Assembly: GCA_001792895.1 (NCBI GenBank) | Contig: MARA01000005.1 | Location: 2,108,001 to 2,172,000 of the forward strand | Direction: 5' to 3' | Length of the DNA stretch: 64,000 nt | Origin: Lentinus brumalis | Taxonomy: Eukaryota > Basidiomycota > Agaricomycetes > Polyporales > Polyporaceae | Part shown: piece after piece, positions 35,861 through 48,330 of the stretch | Layout of the letters: each line of letters opens with the position of its first letter | Position numbering within the stretch: position 1 is the stretch's first letter | Program-made: the position numbers and the translations under genes | The notes under the pieces: generated by a model | The model's database searches: none | What the model was told of the DNA's origin: nothing | Seen by the model: the letters and a program-made list of their open reading frames with translations, nothing else

Positions 35861-38418
35861 ATGTCGCATCCAAGCTCTCCGGTCCTCAAGGCTCGGAGGC
35901 AAACGCACAAGCTCTACTCTAAAATGCTATACAGCATCCTGTGTGTCTGCTTTACAATCTGGCTCGTTCGTTCTGTTATCCTCCGTCTTGGGCAAAGCAG
36001 CAAAATCCTAGATCAAGGCAGAAAAGGCGAATCTGTGGACGACGAGCTCCGTATGGTCGACGAAGGCTTCCTGGGCCGCATGCCTCGCGCCGACACCAAG
36101 CGTATAGGAGAGTTCAACCACAGCATCACATCGCAGAACTCTTTGTCCTTGACGATCATCCTTCCTGTGACCCCCGCTTCAATGGCGAGTCTGGAGTCCA
36201 ACTTGCACAGTCTGCTTCGTCCGTCTCGCGCGCTCGTCGAAGTTGTCCTTATGGGTCCCCGGCAGTACCACCCACAAATCAGGAAGGCGTTACGCACGAT
36301 GCTGTCGAGAACAGACGATCTTGATCTCGAGTTCTCGGTTGCGCAGTGGGCCGAAGGGACTGAAGAGGGCGCAGCAGTTATTACGGCGGCTCAGCGCGCA
36401 ATGACGGACTGGGTGCTTCTTGCGGACGCCGATGGTTTCAAGGGCTTGGACGCCACCACTCGCGACTTTCTCTTGCTCAACAGTCCTCCTCGCATGCCGG
36501 TGCCTATAGGCTCTCGAGGCGTCATCTCCAACATGAACGGCTCAGCTTGCTTGACACCGTCCTCGTTGCCCCAGCAAGCTTCCTATCTGGTACCTCCCCT
36601 CGTGCTCCCGACGTCTCTGCTACCCGACACCCTAGACGCCACGTATGCTCGCGAACCATGGACCGCACTTGGCAAACACATCTCTCGCCTTACTCCCGGG
36701 CTTTCTGGCGGCACAGTGCTCGGTTCGCCTGATTCGTCTCCCGCCTGGTGCCTGCAGCATCGGCATGAGCAAGACTCTCCTCCTGTAACCGCGGCGATTA
36801 CCGATGGCTCACAGTACGTCATTCAAGGCGGAGGTTCTGCGATCGATTCTGGATCCTTTCTACTAGTCGTCAACGGATCGGACGTACCACACATCGCGTT
36901 CATGGCTTGCAACAACGCACGCCAAGGTCATCGCGTCAGTGTTGTCGCTTTGCTCGACGGCGACGGCGCTGCGCAGAACGGACCAGTCCTATCGGAAGGC
37001 TGCTCCTCTTTGGTCGCCGTCCATCGCATGTCTTCTTGGACGCAGGCGCGGGCGGATGGAGAACTGCGGCAGCTGTTGCCTCAAGACCTGGATGTACTCA
37101 TATCGGCAGTCGATGAGGACGCCATGTCTTCGTTCCTCGAGTTCTATAGCCAAGTGCGCCCGGCAGCCGTTGCTCCGGTTGACATCCGTATACCAAGGGA
37201 AGACCTGCCGTACTGCGATTGGATGGCCGCCGTAGAATTGAGTGGATGGAAGAGTGAGTCATCAGCTCATGCCCATACTTGGCAAGACTGATCTTGCACG
37301 ACAGACTGGCATACCCCTCGAATCGAGCTATCTGTTATCACAGACACCCGCCCACACTCGCTTCGCCGGCTGCTGTCCTCTTTGACGAGTGCTCGATACT
37401 TCGGCGACGCTCTCAACCTGCGCATCAACGTCGAGCGAACTGCTGATGAAGAGACACTCCAGCTTGTCGGCGAGTACGAGTGGACCCACGGAGAAACTTT
37501 CTTGCATCATCGTGTCGTTCACGGCGGCCTTATGACTGCAGTGGTGGAATCCTGGTATCCGAAGGACAACGACTCATACGGACTGATCCTCGAGGACGAC
37601 GTCGAACTCTCCCCTCTGTTCTACGCGTGGATCAAGATGTCTCTCTTGCGCTACCGGTACGTTTCCAGAGGTATGTCCTATGCGGCGCAATGGTCTGATC
37701 TCGCTTTCGCAGTTATGGCCGGCCAGAAGATCGTACTTCAAACCTGTTCGGCATCAGCCTCTACCAGCAGAAGAATCTCGAGCTTCGCCCGGAAGGTCGA
37801 CACCTCTTCGACGCCCGCGCCACCTTCACATCCGCAGGCATCCCCCACCTCAACACCCCCTACCTCTCCCAGATCCCCTGCAGCTGGGGCGCCCTGTACT
37901 TTCCCGAGCAATGGCGCGAATTCCACACGTACCTCGTCACCCGCCTCGACTCCGCAGCGCTCCCGCTCTCACAGCTCATTGTCCCGGAAGTGCGCTCGAA
38001 CCGCTGGACCCGCTCCTGGAAGAAGTACTTCATCGAGCTCGTCTACCTCCGCGGCTACGTCATGCTCTATCCCAACTATGCCGAGTTCGCGTCGCTCTCG
38101 ACCAACCACCTCGAGGCGGGCTCGCATGTTAAAGACATGCCTGCGGAGGCACACGCCCGCAAAAAGAAGCTGTTCACCGTTCCGCTCATGTCACTGCCGC
38201 CGGCCTCCTCCACGGGCGAGACACGTACGGGGCTGCTTGAGCTTCCAGACGCACGCCTACCGGGGTGGGACGATCTTCCGGTCCTGGATCTACTCGGGAC
38301 CATCGTGGACGAAGAGACCCTAGCAAGGCGCGGTCGGGAGAGGAGGACCAAGCTGACAGGTTGCGATGGCGTGCCTACCCACGCGAACGACGTCCCCGAG
38401 CTTCTCTGCACAAACTAG
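35861..38418 (+). CDS. Type II membrane protein with two glycosyltransferase-A-like modules
   Basis: I recognise the fold type but not a named gene. After a short basic N-terminus there is one membrane segment (LYSILCVCFTIWLVRSVIL, about residues 23-41), as in Golgi type II glycosyltransferases. Module 1 resembles GT2 enzymes (LSLTIILPVTPASMASLES, TDWVLLADADGFKG with a DxD-like DAD). Module 2, after an intron at 37251-37303, reads RIELSVITDTRPHSLRRLLS, with an acidic GLILEDDVELSPLFYAWIK comparable to the nucleotide-sugar/metal motif of GT-A enzymes. A second intron (37658-37712) leads to a tail with FTSAGIPHLNTPYLSQIPCS and WTRSWKKYFIELVYLRGYV. About 800 residues. Donor and acceptor sugars are unknown, and module 1 may be inactive. 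Confidence 0.65.
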
Positions 38419-38706
38419 CTCTCCCGCTCCTTGACGTCAACAGCGATACCTGACAGTATGGACATTTGTATGGACTGGCAACGGACTTAGCTTTGAACTG
38501 GACAAAGGATAGGCAGCATATTGTACGTACGGACAGCGACTGGACTATAGTAGACACTCGTAACACTCGTAATCCGGCGATAACCCCGAGAGTACGCGCA
38601 CGACACCCTCAACCCCCCTAGCGTACAACAATCAATGTGAAATTTTCAAAATGTTCCAGTACTGGTCCCGGTTTACATACAGTGGGTAACATCGTACGGA
38701 ATCGTA
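38419..38706. other. Convergent 3' region, glycosyltransferase-like gene and PAT1
   Basis: 288 bp of intergenic sequence. CACTCGTAACACTCGTAA near 38564 is a small tandem repeat (9-nt unit, two copies). Nothing else is seen. Confidence 0.4.
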
Positions 38707-41700
38707 TCACAGAGTGATTTGCGAACTGTCGAGACCAAGCGCGTGTAGGAATATGTTGACGTTCGCGAGGCGCAGGCGCCGCCGCTCCTCGCTGTCGTTA
38801 CCCCAGCCCTTCGTGGCGGTCGCGACATTTTCGAGCACAATCTCCCGGAGGCCCCCGACGAGCGCCTGCTGCTGCTCCTCGTTGGCGTGCACGGCAAGTG
38901 TGGCGAGGAACTGCCAGACGGGCTGGTCGATAACGTCCGCGTTGGGTACGTTGACAAAACTCGTGTTGGCCTGGAGTGCAAGACGGACCGAGGGGAATAA
39001 TAGCTGGAGGTTGGGTCTGATCATATCGAAGAGCAGGTTGTACATCATGTGCCTGTTAAGGAGTAAGACTCAGATCGCACAGGGTATGGGAATGGGTGGC
39101 ACGTACCAACGCTGCATCTCCTCTGCAGTTGGGAGCTCCTCGACCTCGGACCCGGTAGCAACGTTGTGTCGGAGGACCTCTACTCGGCTCAGGAAAAGGG
39201 TGAGAAGGGCGATGCCAGGCTGGAGCGCAGTCAGTTCGCATGTCCAGAGGTTCCACGACACGGTACAACTCACTCTAGTCATGGCAATGGAATGAACGGT
39301 GCATTCGTCCAACAAAATGCCGAACAGCCCGATAACAAGTCTCATCTGTGCCTTTGCAATGACGGGCAAAATGCTCTGCACGACGCTGTTCTGGAAGGCC
39401 TGAGTCTGCACCTCTAAGTCCTTGACCTCCCGCGTCTCCTCTAAACTGTCGAGGAGCGGAGCTTGGCGGACGACGTCGAGTTGAAGGAAGCATGCGACGA
39501 TAAGGGTGAGAAGGACCTGCATGCGCTGGAGCTCGAAGATACGAGCGACGCGAGGCAAGAGTTTCTTGCCCTTGATCGGAGTGATGAGAGAGACGAAGGG
39601 ATGCGGATGACTGGGGCGACACATATCAATGTGAATTCAGGCAAAGATGATATTGGCCGTACCTCGTCTCAAGAGGAACCGATACCATGAGTTCATCGAA
39701 TATTTGGTCGATGATAGCATTGCACTCTACCGTCCTGCAAGATAGTTAGGATCACGTAGACGATGACGAAGGGCTCTTTCGGACGGACCAATGCTCAAAC
39801 TCTTCGACCTCTTCCGGAGGAGGCTGATCACGACGGCGCTGCTCAACGTCAAGCACGAGGTCGTACAGGTGCTCGAGCTTCACAAGAGCTTCCCGATGCG
39901 TCAAAGGATCCTTCCGAACCAAGCCTTCCGTGGCAGTCGCAAGAGCCTCACGGCCCATCTTGGCGGCTTCTCGAGCAGCACCTTCACCCTCCTGCTTCGT
40001 CGAGTCGGCCTTGGATATATGCGCTGCTGTGGCATGCGAAGTGGTGGGAGATGTGGACACATTCGAGGTATCGACCTGTAGCAACTGACGAGGGGCGGCC
40101 TTGTAGCTGCGACCAGATGTCCTGCCCAACGCGCCCTGCAGATTATTCAGAGCTGGAGAATCAAAAACATGTCAGAGGAGTCTCCCTATGACAACATGAT
40201 GATAACATACAGGTCTTCTCCTTCTCCCGCAGCCTGGCGTTGTTCACGATTCGCTCAACCTGGGCCTCCATGCGCTGCATCGCGCCCTGACGTCGCCCAT
40301 GGACTTTCTGAGCGAGGCCAAGGCCGACGCCGCCACCGGACCCGAACCTGAGGACGCGATCCTCTGAAGTGGCGATGCCCATGCGAGAACGAAGGATGGC
40401 ACCATAGACCTGCGCGTAGAAGTCATCCGCGTACGGATCTTGCGTCACGAGCTGCGAAACCTGGATCCGTGTGATGAAGTCCTTGTCCGACTGCGTCATG
40501 AGGTCGTTGTAACGCGACTGCATAAACTGTTGTAAGCCCGACTCGACAACGTCAGACCCGCAAAAGTACATACCATGTGGGCAATCTTGTCCAGCTTACG
40601 CTTACGCTTCTCCTCCATGCGTTCTGCCTCCATGATCTTGCGCATGGCTTCGACGCGGAGCATCTCTTGCAGCTCGCGTGCTTCACGGAGATCACGTTCC
40701 GAGTGTCCGGGGCCTTGCATGGTACTCAAGAACTCGGCCTGCGCCATCTCCGCGAGAAGACGTTGCTGCATCTGGATGTTCTGGGGAAGATACTGCATAT
40801 TTTGCGCAAAAGGGACGTCGAGCGTGCCTTGAGGCGACATGATTGCAGGGGACTGCCTTCCCACCCGCCGCGCCCGCTCACCCATAGCTGGACTCATGCC
40901 GCGATGGTGGAGATCGCTCAGAGCCGGGCTGATGCCGCGCTGGTGAAGCATGTGGTTCTGTATGTATTGCTGCTCCTGCAATTGCTGCTGCTGCAACCGG
41001 AGCTGCTGCTGTCTCTCCAACTCCTCAAGCTTGAGTTGCTCCTGTAACTGTAGAAGCTGCTGGCGTTGTTGCCGTTCCCGCTGTTCTTGGAGTTCGAGCA
41101 GTTGCCGCTGTTGCTGCTGCTGCTGCTGCTGCATCTGAAGGAGGTGGATCTGATGCTGTTGCTGTTGTTGATGGAAGCGCGGCGACTGGGAATGCGGATG
41201 CATACGCGGAGGGGGAGTCGCGGTGTTCTGGATACCGACAGCAGCAGCAGCAGCAGCAGGTGGACGCTGGGCATGAGCGCGGGTAGGAGACTGTAGGAGA
41301 CCGGGAGTCGCCAGCTGGTGCTGCTGGTGGAGCATATGCTCTTGAAGCTGCAACTCTTGCAACTCTTGCTGAACGCTGTGTTCATCAACCTGCTGCTGCT
41401 GCCGGCGTTGTTGCGCCGCCGCAGCGGCGAGCATCTCCTTCTCGATCTCCTCCAGCGTGTGGACACCTTTGTGCAGATCAGGGCCGAGGTTAAGACTGGA
41501 CGGCTTGTGGGTGTAATTAGGGCTCTGGGTCGCAAGCTGATCAACTGCCCGACTAGAACCATTGCTGCGAGGAAGGACAGAGAATGGTGACTTGTTCCCC
41601 CATATCGCGTCCAACTGAGAGGAGTGTGCTGCATGCAGAGGATGAGAATAGGGACAGCGACATATGTATGATAACCGTACAGGGTTCGAGATGTGATGCT

Positions 41701-42076
41701 CTCTGAGAGGATTGAGAGGATTGCTGCTGTGAGGAGCCTCTCTCGGGCGGTTGGGCGGGCTGATGCGGAGCGGCCCTCTGGTGCTCGGGCAAGGCAGTAC
41801 CGGAGAAGTCGAAGTCCTTCCCTGTAAACGCAACGTCGCTGTTGGAGCAGGAGACGACTGTAAAGGCGACGCACCTATGTCTTCGGCAGCCCCAAAGGTC
41901 TCATCATTCAGCTCGTCGCCACCCTCTTGCAAAGCATCTCCGAGGCCGTCATAACTCTCCTCGCCCCAAGTGTAGACCGCTACATCTTCTTGTTTTGCGC
42001 CTGAAAGGCCGCCTTCAAGGAGCCTCCTCTTCTCATTTTCGAGGTCGTTGTTTTGCTCGAAACCGAAGAATGACAT
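38707..42076 (-). CDS. PAT1: mRNA decapping activator Pat1
   Basis: Pat1 is a scaffold linking deadenylated mRNAs, the Lsm1-7 ring, Dhh1 and the decapping enzyme in P-bodies. The N-terminus from 42076 (MSFFGFEQNNDLENEKRRLL) has the typical FGF start and DELNDETFG. An intron joins EDIG to KDFDFSGTALP. A second, ending at CATGCAG, joins HLEP to SHSSQLDAIWGNKSPFSVLP. The centre is a long Gln-rich coiled region. The Pat1 core includes MTQSDKDFITRIQVSQLVTQ then DPYADDFYAQVYGAILRSR. The helical C-terminal domain ends LHALGLDSSQITL. Length is about 950-1,000 residues. The long CAG/CTG tracts in the middle are prone to length change. Identification is strong. Confidence 0.93.
40980..41265 (-). repeat. 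CAG/CTG-rich triplet tracts in PAT1
   Basis: On the plus strand CTGTTGCTGCTGCTGCTGCT around 41109-41137 and AGCAGCAGCAGCAGCAGCAG around 41238-41258, with interrupted units between, encode glutamine-rich and alanine runs in Pat1. These are likely to vary in length between strains. Confidence 0.8.
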
Positions 42077-42759
42077 CCGACGAACATCGACGACGGTAGA
42101 CAAGATTCCGCGCCGTCGGGTCGAGGCGCAACTGCGGTAAGCGCACAACTCATTTCGGCTGTGACTGTAATCAAGCTGTAATCGATGCATACTTGAATGA
42201 CCTAACTAGATATGTAAGTAGTATTGCCACGTTTCTTTCTATCCCGCCTTCCTCCCAGTCTTAAGTAGTCTAGGTGATAGCTAAGTGGATTTGCTCTATG
42301 TAGGCAAACCATTACTAGATGGACCAATGTCCACAGGCAGTCAAGGGCCCAGACATGGAGCGGCGGACTTCACATCCATCAAAGTCGACTGCCCTAAGTG
42401 ATCACACTCAACTCCTCAATCAATAGCGTCCCATGGACAGCGCCAAACTCACACAAGATAGCGTCCCCATATGTGCGTTGCGGGTATGTACTGGTCGAAT
42501 CGTCGAGCGAGTCACTGGACAACAGAATTGGACAACAAAGCTTGAACTGAAGCTGAGTCGAACCGTGCGCCAAGCACCGGAGCCGTGTGGCTGTGCTACT
42601 CAGTGTACATATAAGTAACGCCTGGTGTTAGCTTCCAAGTTCGCAACTTGCGATTGAACGTTGAACCGCCAGTACTTCGGTTCTCCTTGTCAACAGCCCG
42701 TTTTGCTGGTCTCAAATATACGCAAGGTCTAGACCTAGGTGTACCTGCGAAACAACAGC
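42077..42759. promoter_or_regulatory. Divergent promoter region of PAT1 and LIG4
   Basis: 683 bp without coding signal. A TATA-like TATAAG at 42610-42615 lies 150 bp upstream of the LIG4 start codon. Confidence 0.4.
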
Positions 42760-45700
42760 ATGCAACCTACACCTGCCCCATCATCCCCACCCGCATCCCT
42801 ACCCGCCGTGGCGGCCGAAGACCACCCGATTTCTTATCCAGCACCTCCACAGAACAAAGGAAGCGCACCCTTCCATGTCCTTGTGGCTTTGTTTGACAGA
42901 CTGCAAAATGAAAGGAAGCCAGACAAACGTCGGAAGCTGCTTGCGTCGTGGTTCAGCGTGAGTGGTTACGAGCCCCCACCCGGCCCGGCCGAACTCTGAC
43001 AAATGGCTTGCAGCACTGGCGCAAGGAAGTAGGACCTGACCTATATCCAGTTTTGAGGTTGATTCTTCCTCAGGTATGCTCATCTTCCTTGCCACGTGAC
43101 GGATCATGTACTCATCTCTGACATAGAAGGATCGCGAGCGAGCCGTGTACGGTCTGAAGGATAAGAACCTTGCGAAAGTGTATATCAAGCTCATCCCTCT
43201 CGGCAAGCACGACCCAGACGCTTTTCGTCTGACTAATTGGAAGAAACCAACCGAGCGAGAGGTACGTCAAGGTGGTTGGAGTGGTTGGCGATGATGCACT
43301 CATCTTCATGCGTTCGTCCAAGAAATCGTCCGGCGACTTCCCTACGGTACTCTACGAAGTTTTGCTCAAGCGTTCCTCAGTAGTCCAGGGGACTCTGTCA
43401 ATTGATGAAGTCAACGACTACTTGGACGAGCTCTCTCGGAACTCAAGCAAAATGTACGCGCTCTACTTACAACTGGTCAAGCAAATCTGGTCATACTGAG
43501 TACGGACAGAGACAACCAGAGGCGGATTTTACAACGATTCTACAATGACACTACCCCAGAGGAGCAGAGGTGGATCGTACGAATCATCCTGAAAGGTTGG
43601 CGCCCTTGATTTCGCTGCTATTGGGGTTCTCAAGCAGGCCGTTAGACATGATCATATCCGTGAAGGAGAACACCGTCTTCAGTGTCTTCCACCCCGATGC
43701 GTATGACTTGTTCAACACTTGCTCTGACCTAAAGAAGGTCGCGTGGGAATTGTGGAATCCTACTTACCGCTTGAGCGACAAGGTGATTTGGGATATTCCG
43801 CATCTTACAGCATTGCTCACGACACGGTCATCCAGGACAAATCGATACAACTGTTCCGCGCATTCGCGCCCATGCTCTGCAAGCGTCCCACTAAGAAGAT
43901 CGAGGACTCCGTCAAGGAGATGGGTGGACGTACTTTCATCATCGAGGAGAAGCTCGACGGAGAACGTATGCAGCTTCACAAGCGCGGCAACGAGTACTTT
44001 TACTGTTCCAGGTGCGTCCTTTCTGATCGTCGGTGGTTCCGCCTCTCACATCTCATGAATCTACAGAAAAGGCAAGGATTACACGTACCTGTACGGCAAG
44101 CATGTAGGAACGGGCAGTTTGACTCCGCACATCGACGAAGCATTCGATGAGCGTGTCGACGAGTAAGTTCTCGCTTTACTTGTTGAGCCTAGTACTCAAC
44201 TGGTCTTCATAGAATTATTTTGGACGGAGAGATGCTTGTCTGGGACCCTGCCTCCGAGCGGCACCTGCCATTCGGTACCCTCAAGACAGCAGCGCTTGGT
44301 CGGTGCTATCATAACGATATCCGTCGCAAGTTACTGATCCGCTTGCTTAGACAAATCGAGTAGCGGTCTCGCCCCACGGCCATGCTGTTCGTGACCTGCG
44401 TGTTTGCCCACTGTGAATCCGCTGACGTAACCTTCTCAGTCAAGGTCTTCGATCTACTCTATCTCAACGGGGTGTCGCTCCTGCGCAAGTCGACCAAGTA
44501 CCGCAAGCGGAACCTGCGGTCTTGTTTCAAGGAGGTCAAAGGACGTCTGGAGTTCGTTACAGAGTTTGAGGGCAAGACTGCGAAGGATGTCCGCCGGAAA
44601 ATGGAGGACATCATGGCGAACCGGGGAGAGGGTCTCGTTCTGAAGCATCCTGACGCGGAGTACGTTTTGAACGGGCGTAACAAGGATTGGATCAAGGTGG
44701 GTGGTAGATGTTTGTGCTCTGGACTTCGCTGCTCACCTATCCTGCGCCAGGTCAAACCAGAGTACATGGTGAGTAAAGTATATGGCTTGCAAGTCCCGCA
44801 TTAAACCTTTCGTAGGATAACATGGGCGAGACCATGGATGTCATCGTTGTTGGTGAGTCGACCGACTTTGCTGTCGTTGCCGGAAGCTCATCTGTCACAG
44901 CGGGTAACTACGGCAGTGGAAAACGTGCCGGAGGCGTATCTACACTCATATGCGCTGTGCGCGACGACCGACGTAATCCAAACAGCAAGACGCAAGCATC
45001 TTTCCCTCCTTCAATGTGTAGGCACTGACCGACTGGACGTGCAATAGGTACAGCAGCTTTGTCCGAATTGGTAGTGGTCTATCCTACGCCGACTACATCT
45101 GGATCCGTCAAAAGCCTTGGAAACCATGGGCGAAGGGCCAACCTCCGCCACCTTTCCTCCAATGCTCGTCCAAAGGACAGGACGACAAAGGCGACGTTTA
45201 CCTCGAACCTGACGAGTAAGTTCTTTGCACTACAGAGCTTCGTTGGTTCATTGATCTGAGAACTTTTGCACGTTCAGCTCGTTCATCTTGAAGATCAAAG
45301 CAGCCGAGATCGTACCCTCAGAGCAGTATCACCTGGGCTTTACAATGCGATTTCCCCGCGCGCTTAGTATTCGCGATGACCTGTCAATCGACGATTGTGA
45401 GACGGCTACCGGTGAGTCTTGGTCTCTAGTCTAGTCTAGCCACGAAGTGGTCCGTCGACGCTCACAATGCTTGCAGCTGTGTTGGAGAATATACGGTCCG
45501 AGAAGAAGCGCAAGATGGAGGACGATGATGAGTACGTGATCCAACCTTGTGGCTCGTGGGCGTACAGGTGCGCTGACAAACATCAACCACAGTAAACCCC
45601 AGAAGAAGATCAAGAAGACCGCGAAGAAGGTGTGCACCCCGAGGCGTTGTTGCACGAGCATGGACTGAGTCAACCGTAGGTTTCCATCATGCCGGAATAC

Positions 45701-47294
45701 CAAGGCGCAAACCTCAAGGACGTGCCGGTCGAGTCTGACCTCTTCAAGGATTACAAGTTCAGTACGTGAACGCATAGCCTTCGATGCCCCAGTGGTCTAA
45801 CATTGCACGATATACTCAGTGGTTTCGTCCGACCCTAAGTCAAGGACTGGCCCTGAGGACAAGAGGGCGCTGCTGCAGATGTATGTAGCACGCTCCCCAG
45901 GGGTTGCGCTTTACCTAACAGCATGCATCAGGATTCACGCCCATGGTGGCAAGTATGTGCAGTTTGCTCGCGACGACCCCGAGTTGTTGGTGGTTTATGG
46001 GGGCCAGACAACTCGTATGTCTTATATGCAGTATCCTGCACGCGGGAGTATAACCACTGGTTTTTCAGCGTACGACATCAAGCTCATCATGAACAAGGAC
46101 ATCTGCGACATCATTCGCCCCCAGTGGATCCTCGACTGCGTGGCACAGGGGGAGATTGTGCCGCTCACAAAGAAGTGCGTCCCTCAGCTCGACCTTATTC
46201 TTGTCTGACTAATCTCTGTCACCTTCTAGGTATTTCTTTCATGCTACGACCACGCGCAAGGAGGACGACGAGTATAACGCGGGCGACAGCGACACGGAAG
46301 AGGAGCAGGAGGAACCCGGACCCTCCACGCCTGCAGCATCCACTAGTAAGGGCAAGACTCCCCAGGAAGAGCGTGTCGCACCCATGGACAAGGATCGGGA
46401 GCCCCAGGTCGACCCGTCCATGGCGGAGTGGTTCGACGTCGGCAAGTCGCGGACTGCTGTCTCTTCCACACAAGCCTCCAACACGGATAGTGAGACGGAG
46501 CCAGAGCCCGACGAACCCGAGCCCGACTCGGACAACGAGGACGTCCGGGATGAGGAGCTTGAAGCTGCCTTTGACGACGATGAGTGGGAGCAGATAGAGG
46601 AGCCTGGATCACAGTCCCAGGAGACATCTAGCAAGGTCAGGCATCCGTGAATTCCGCTGGAGATGGCATCTGAGCCGCTTGCAGGGCAAGGTTCAGAATG
46701 AGCACGAAGAAGTCCGCATGGGCGAAGAGGATAGTGCGATGCATTACGACGAAGAGCACATCTTCAAGCATCTGTGAGCATGCAACTTGTCCTTCTAAGT
46801 GGCAGACATGCTGAACGCTATGGCGCAGGTGCTTCTATCTTGACTCCCCAGTAACGCCAGGAAGCATGGTATGTCCGTGAAGGCAAAGAAAGAAGCAGAT
46901 GTCGAAAACAGGTCCGTTGTTTGCTAGTCCTCCTCTGTTCCTGTGTTGATCATCTCTTTAGGTTCGCTGAGATTGAGAGAGTTATTAAGGACAACGGGGG
47001 CCGCGTTGTCGACCTTGATGATCCCAAACTAACCCATGTCGTGGTTGACAAACGCGACATCAGCCGGCGTCAGGATCTCATCAAGCGAACGTCCCAGTAA
47101 GCTACCATGCGCCTCCAGTATTTGTCAAGCTAACCTCTTGCTGCAGGCCGAAGCGGAGGCATCTCGTTATCGCCGAGTTCATTGAAGTGTGTATCGAGGA
47201 AGGAACACTCCTGGACGAGGACGGTGCGTGTGATCTCCGGTGGTTGGGCCTGTCTTCGTCGGCTGATGTATCTCTTGCAGAATTCATGCCGTAA
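42760..47294 (+). CDS. LIG4: DNA ligase IV
   Basis: LIG4 is the ATP-dependent ligase of non-homologous end joining, acting with XRCC4/Lif1. The start at 42760 leads to the N-terminal DNA-binding domain (PFHVLVALFDRLQNERKPDK, then KNLAKVYIKLIPLGKHDPDA). The nucleotidyl-transfer motif I is FIIEEKLDGERMQLH with Lys as adenylation site. Motif III-like KVFDLLYLNG and motif IV GEGLVLKHP follow, then KDWIKVKPEYM and the OB-fold region. Two BRCT domains close the protein: one from LFKDYKFMVSSDP to the RPQWILDCV block, the other from RFAEIERVIKDNGGRVVDLD to VIAEFIEVCIEEGTLL, ending DEDEFMP at 47294. About 15 short introns interrupt it. The apparent frame change near 43780 is a 51-nt intron joining YRLSDK to DKSIQLFRAF. 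A basic linker (KKRKMEDDDDKPQKKIKK) precedes BRCT1. The frames join throughout. Confidence 0.95.
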
Positions 47295-48330
47295 GACTTC
47301 GCGCTTGCAGAGGAAGAATCTGTTTGTATCGTCTGACAATGTGTACACGACTACGCTCCTGAATCGAATAGCCCATGGCCAGTCTCGTAACATATCCACA
47401 GGCTGTGCATCTGTCACAGGTGTCTCGAGAGACGGATTCGTTGAGAGTTCGACCTATCGACATACATGACCGCTGCGTCTGTAGTAGAACGGAGGTCATG
47501 AGGTGCGAATACGGTACGAGAGTAGTATGAGAGTTGCTTCCAGAACGACAGAGACCTCTGGGATTTTTGAGACAATACTACATATTCGGCTAAGGCGGAA
47601 CACGAAAACAGAAGTCGTGAAGCCTCGCGATTCGCGAACCCCCGCTCCGACTGGGCGGTGTTCTTGCGTACGGTCACCAGCGAGAGGGCTCGGAATTCTA
47701 CTGATTCCCGACTCAACCGAATATCATTACATTTCGTGAGGTCTTCATCGTTCGAAACGCAGCTGAAATTGGGGCCGGAATGACAGTATCGATATCAGGA
47801 GCGAGCACAGAAATTTAATGACGGAGAGCTGTGGGCGTGTGGAGTGCCGTCGGAGGAGCACGATGCGTGCGCTACCCATGCTATAGTACTACATACTGAC
47901 CGTGACTCGGTCATGTGGTTCACAGACATTCAAAAATTCGACATAGACACAACCGACAGCGCGAGGGTTTACAAAGCGAAGCGAGCAGCAGCAGGAGGAT
48001 ATGGGAGAGCAGTCAGAGTCCAGGTATCGCAGATGGTCTGAGGCGGGGAGAGAGGTTGTGAGACGACTAAAGGATATCGGAGGTAGGCAGGTGCCATGGA
48101 AGGTCCATATGAGAACATATAGGTAGCAGTCGTCGAGTAGAGTCAATATGGTACGAGTCCCGTCTACTTCAAGAAGGTCGCTACACCGTCCGTAAGACGG
48201 TCGGAAGATCCGTAATCAATAACGATAGATGGATAACGGAGGTGAGGAATGTTGCCATGCCGTAGCATTGCTTGGTCGTAAGAGTTCGTCACGTGTTCCG
48301 GCGCTCACCGGCTACGGGCGCGGGAGAGCG
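47295..48330. other. Convergent intergenic region between LIG4 and the forkhead gene
   Basis: About 1.0 kb with no recognisable gene, tRNA or repeat. Several minus-strand frames of 60-100 codons lack domains and splice support. Confidence 0.45.

Noticed and set aside
41785..41900. Apparent frame change near the N-terminus of PAT1
   Set aside because: A GTGCGT...TTTACAG intron joins EDIG to KDFDFSG in frame.
43741..43900. Apparent frame change inside LIG4, as in the four breaks reported
   Set aside because: A canonical 51-nt intron (GTGATT...CATCCAG) joins YRLSDK to DKSIQLFRAF and removes the problem.
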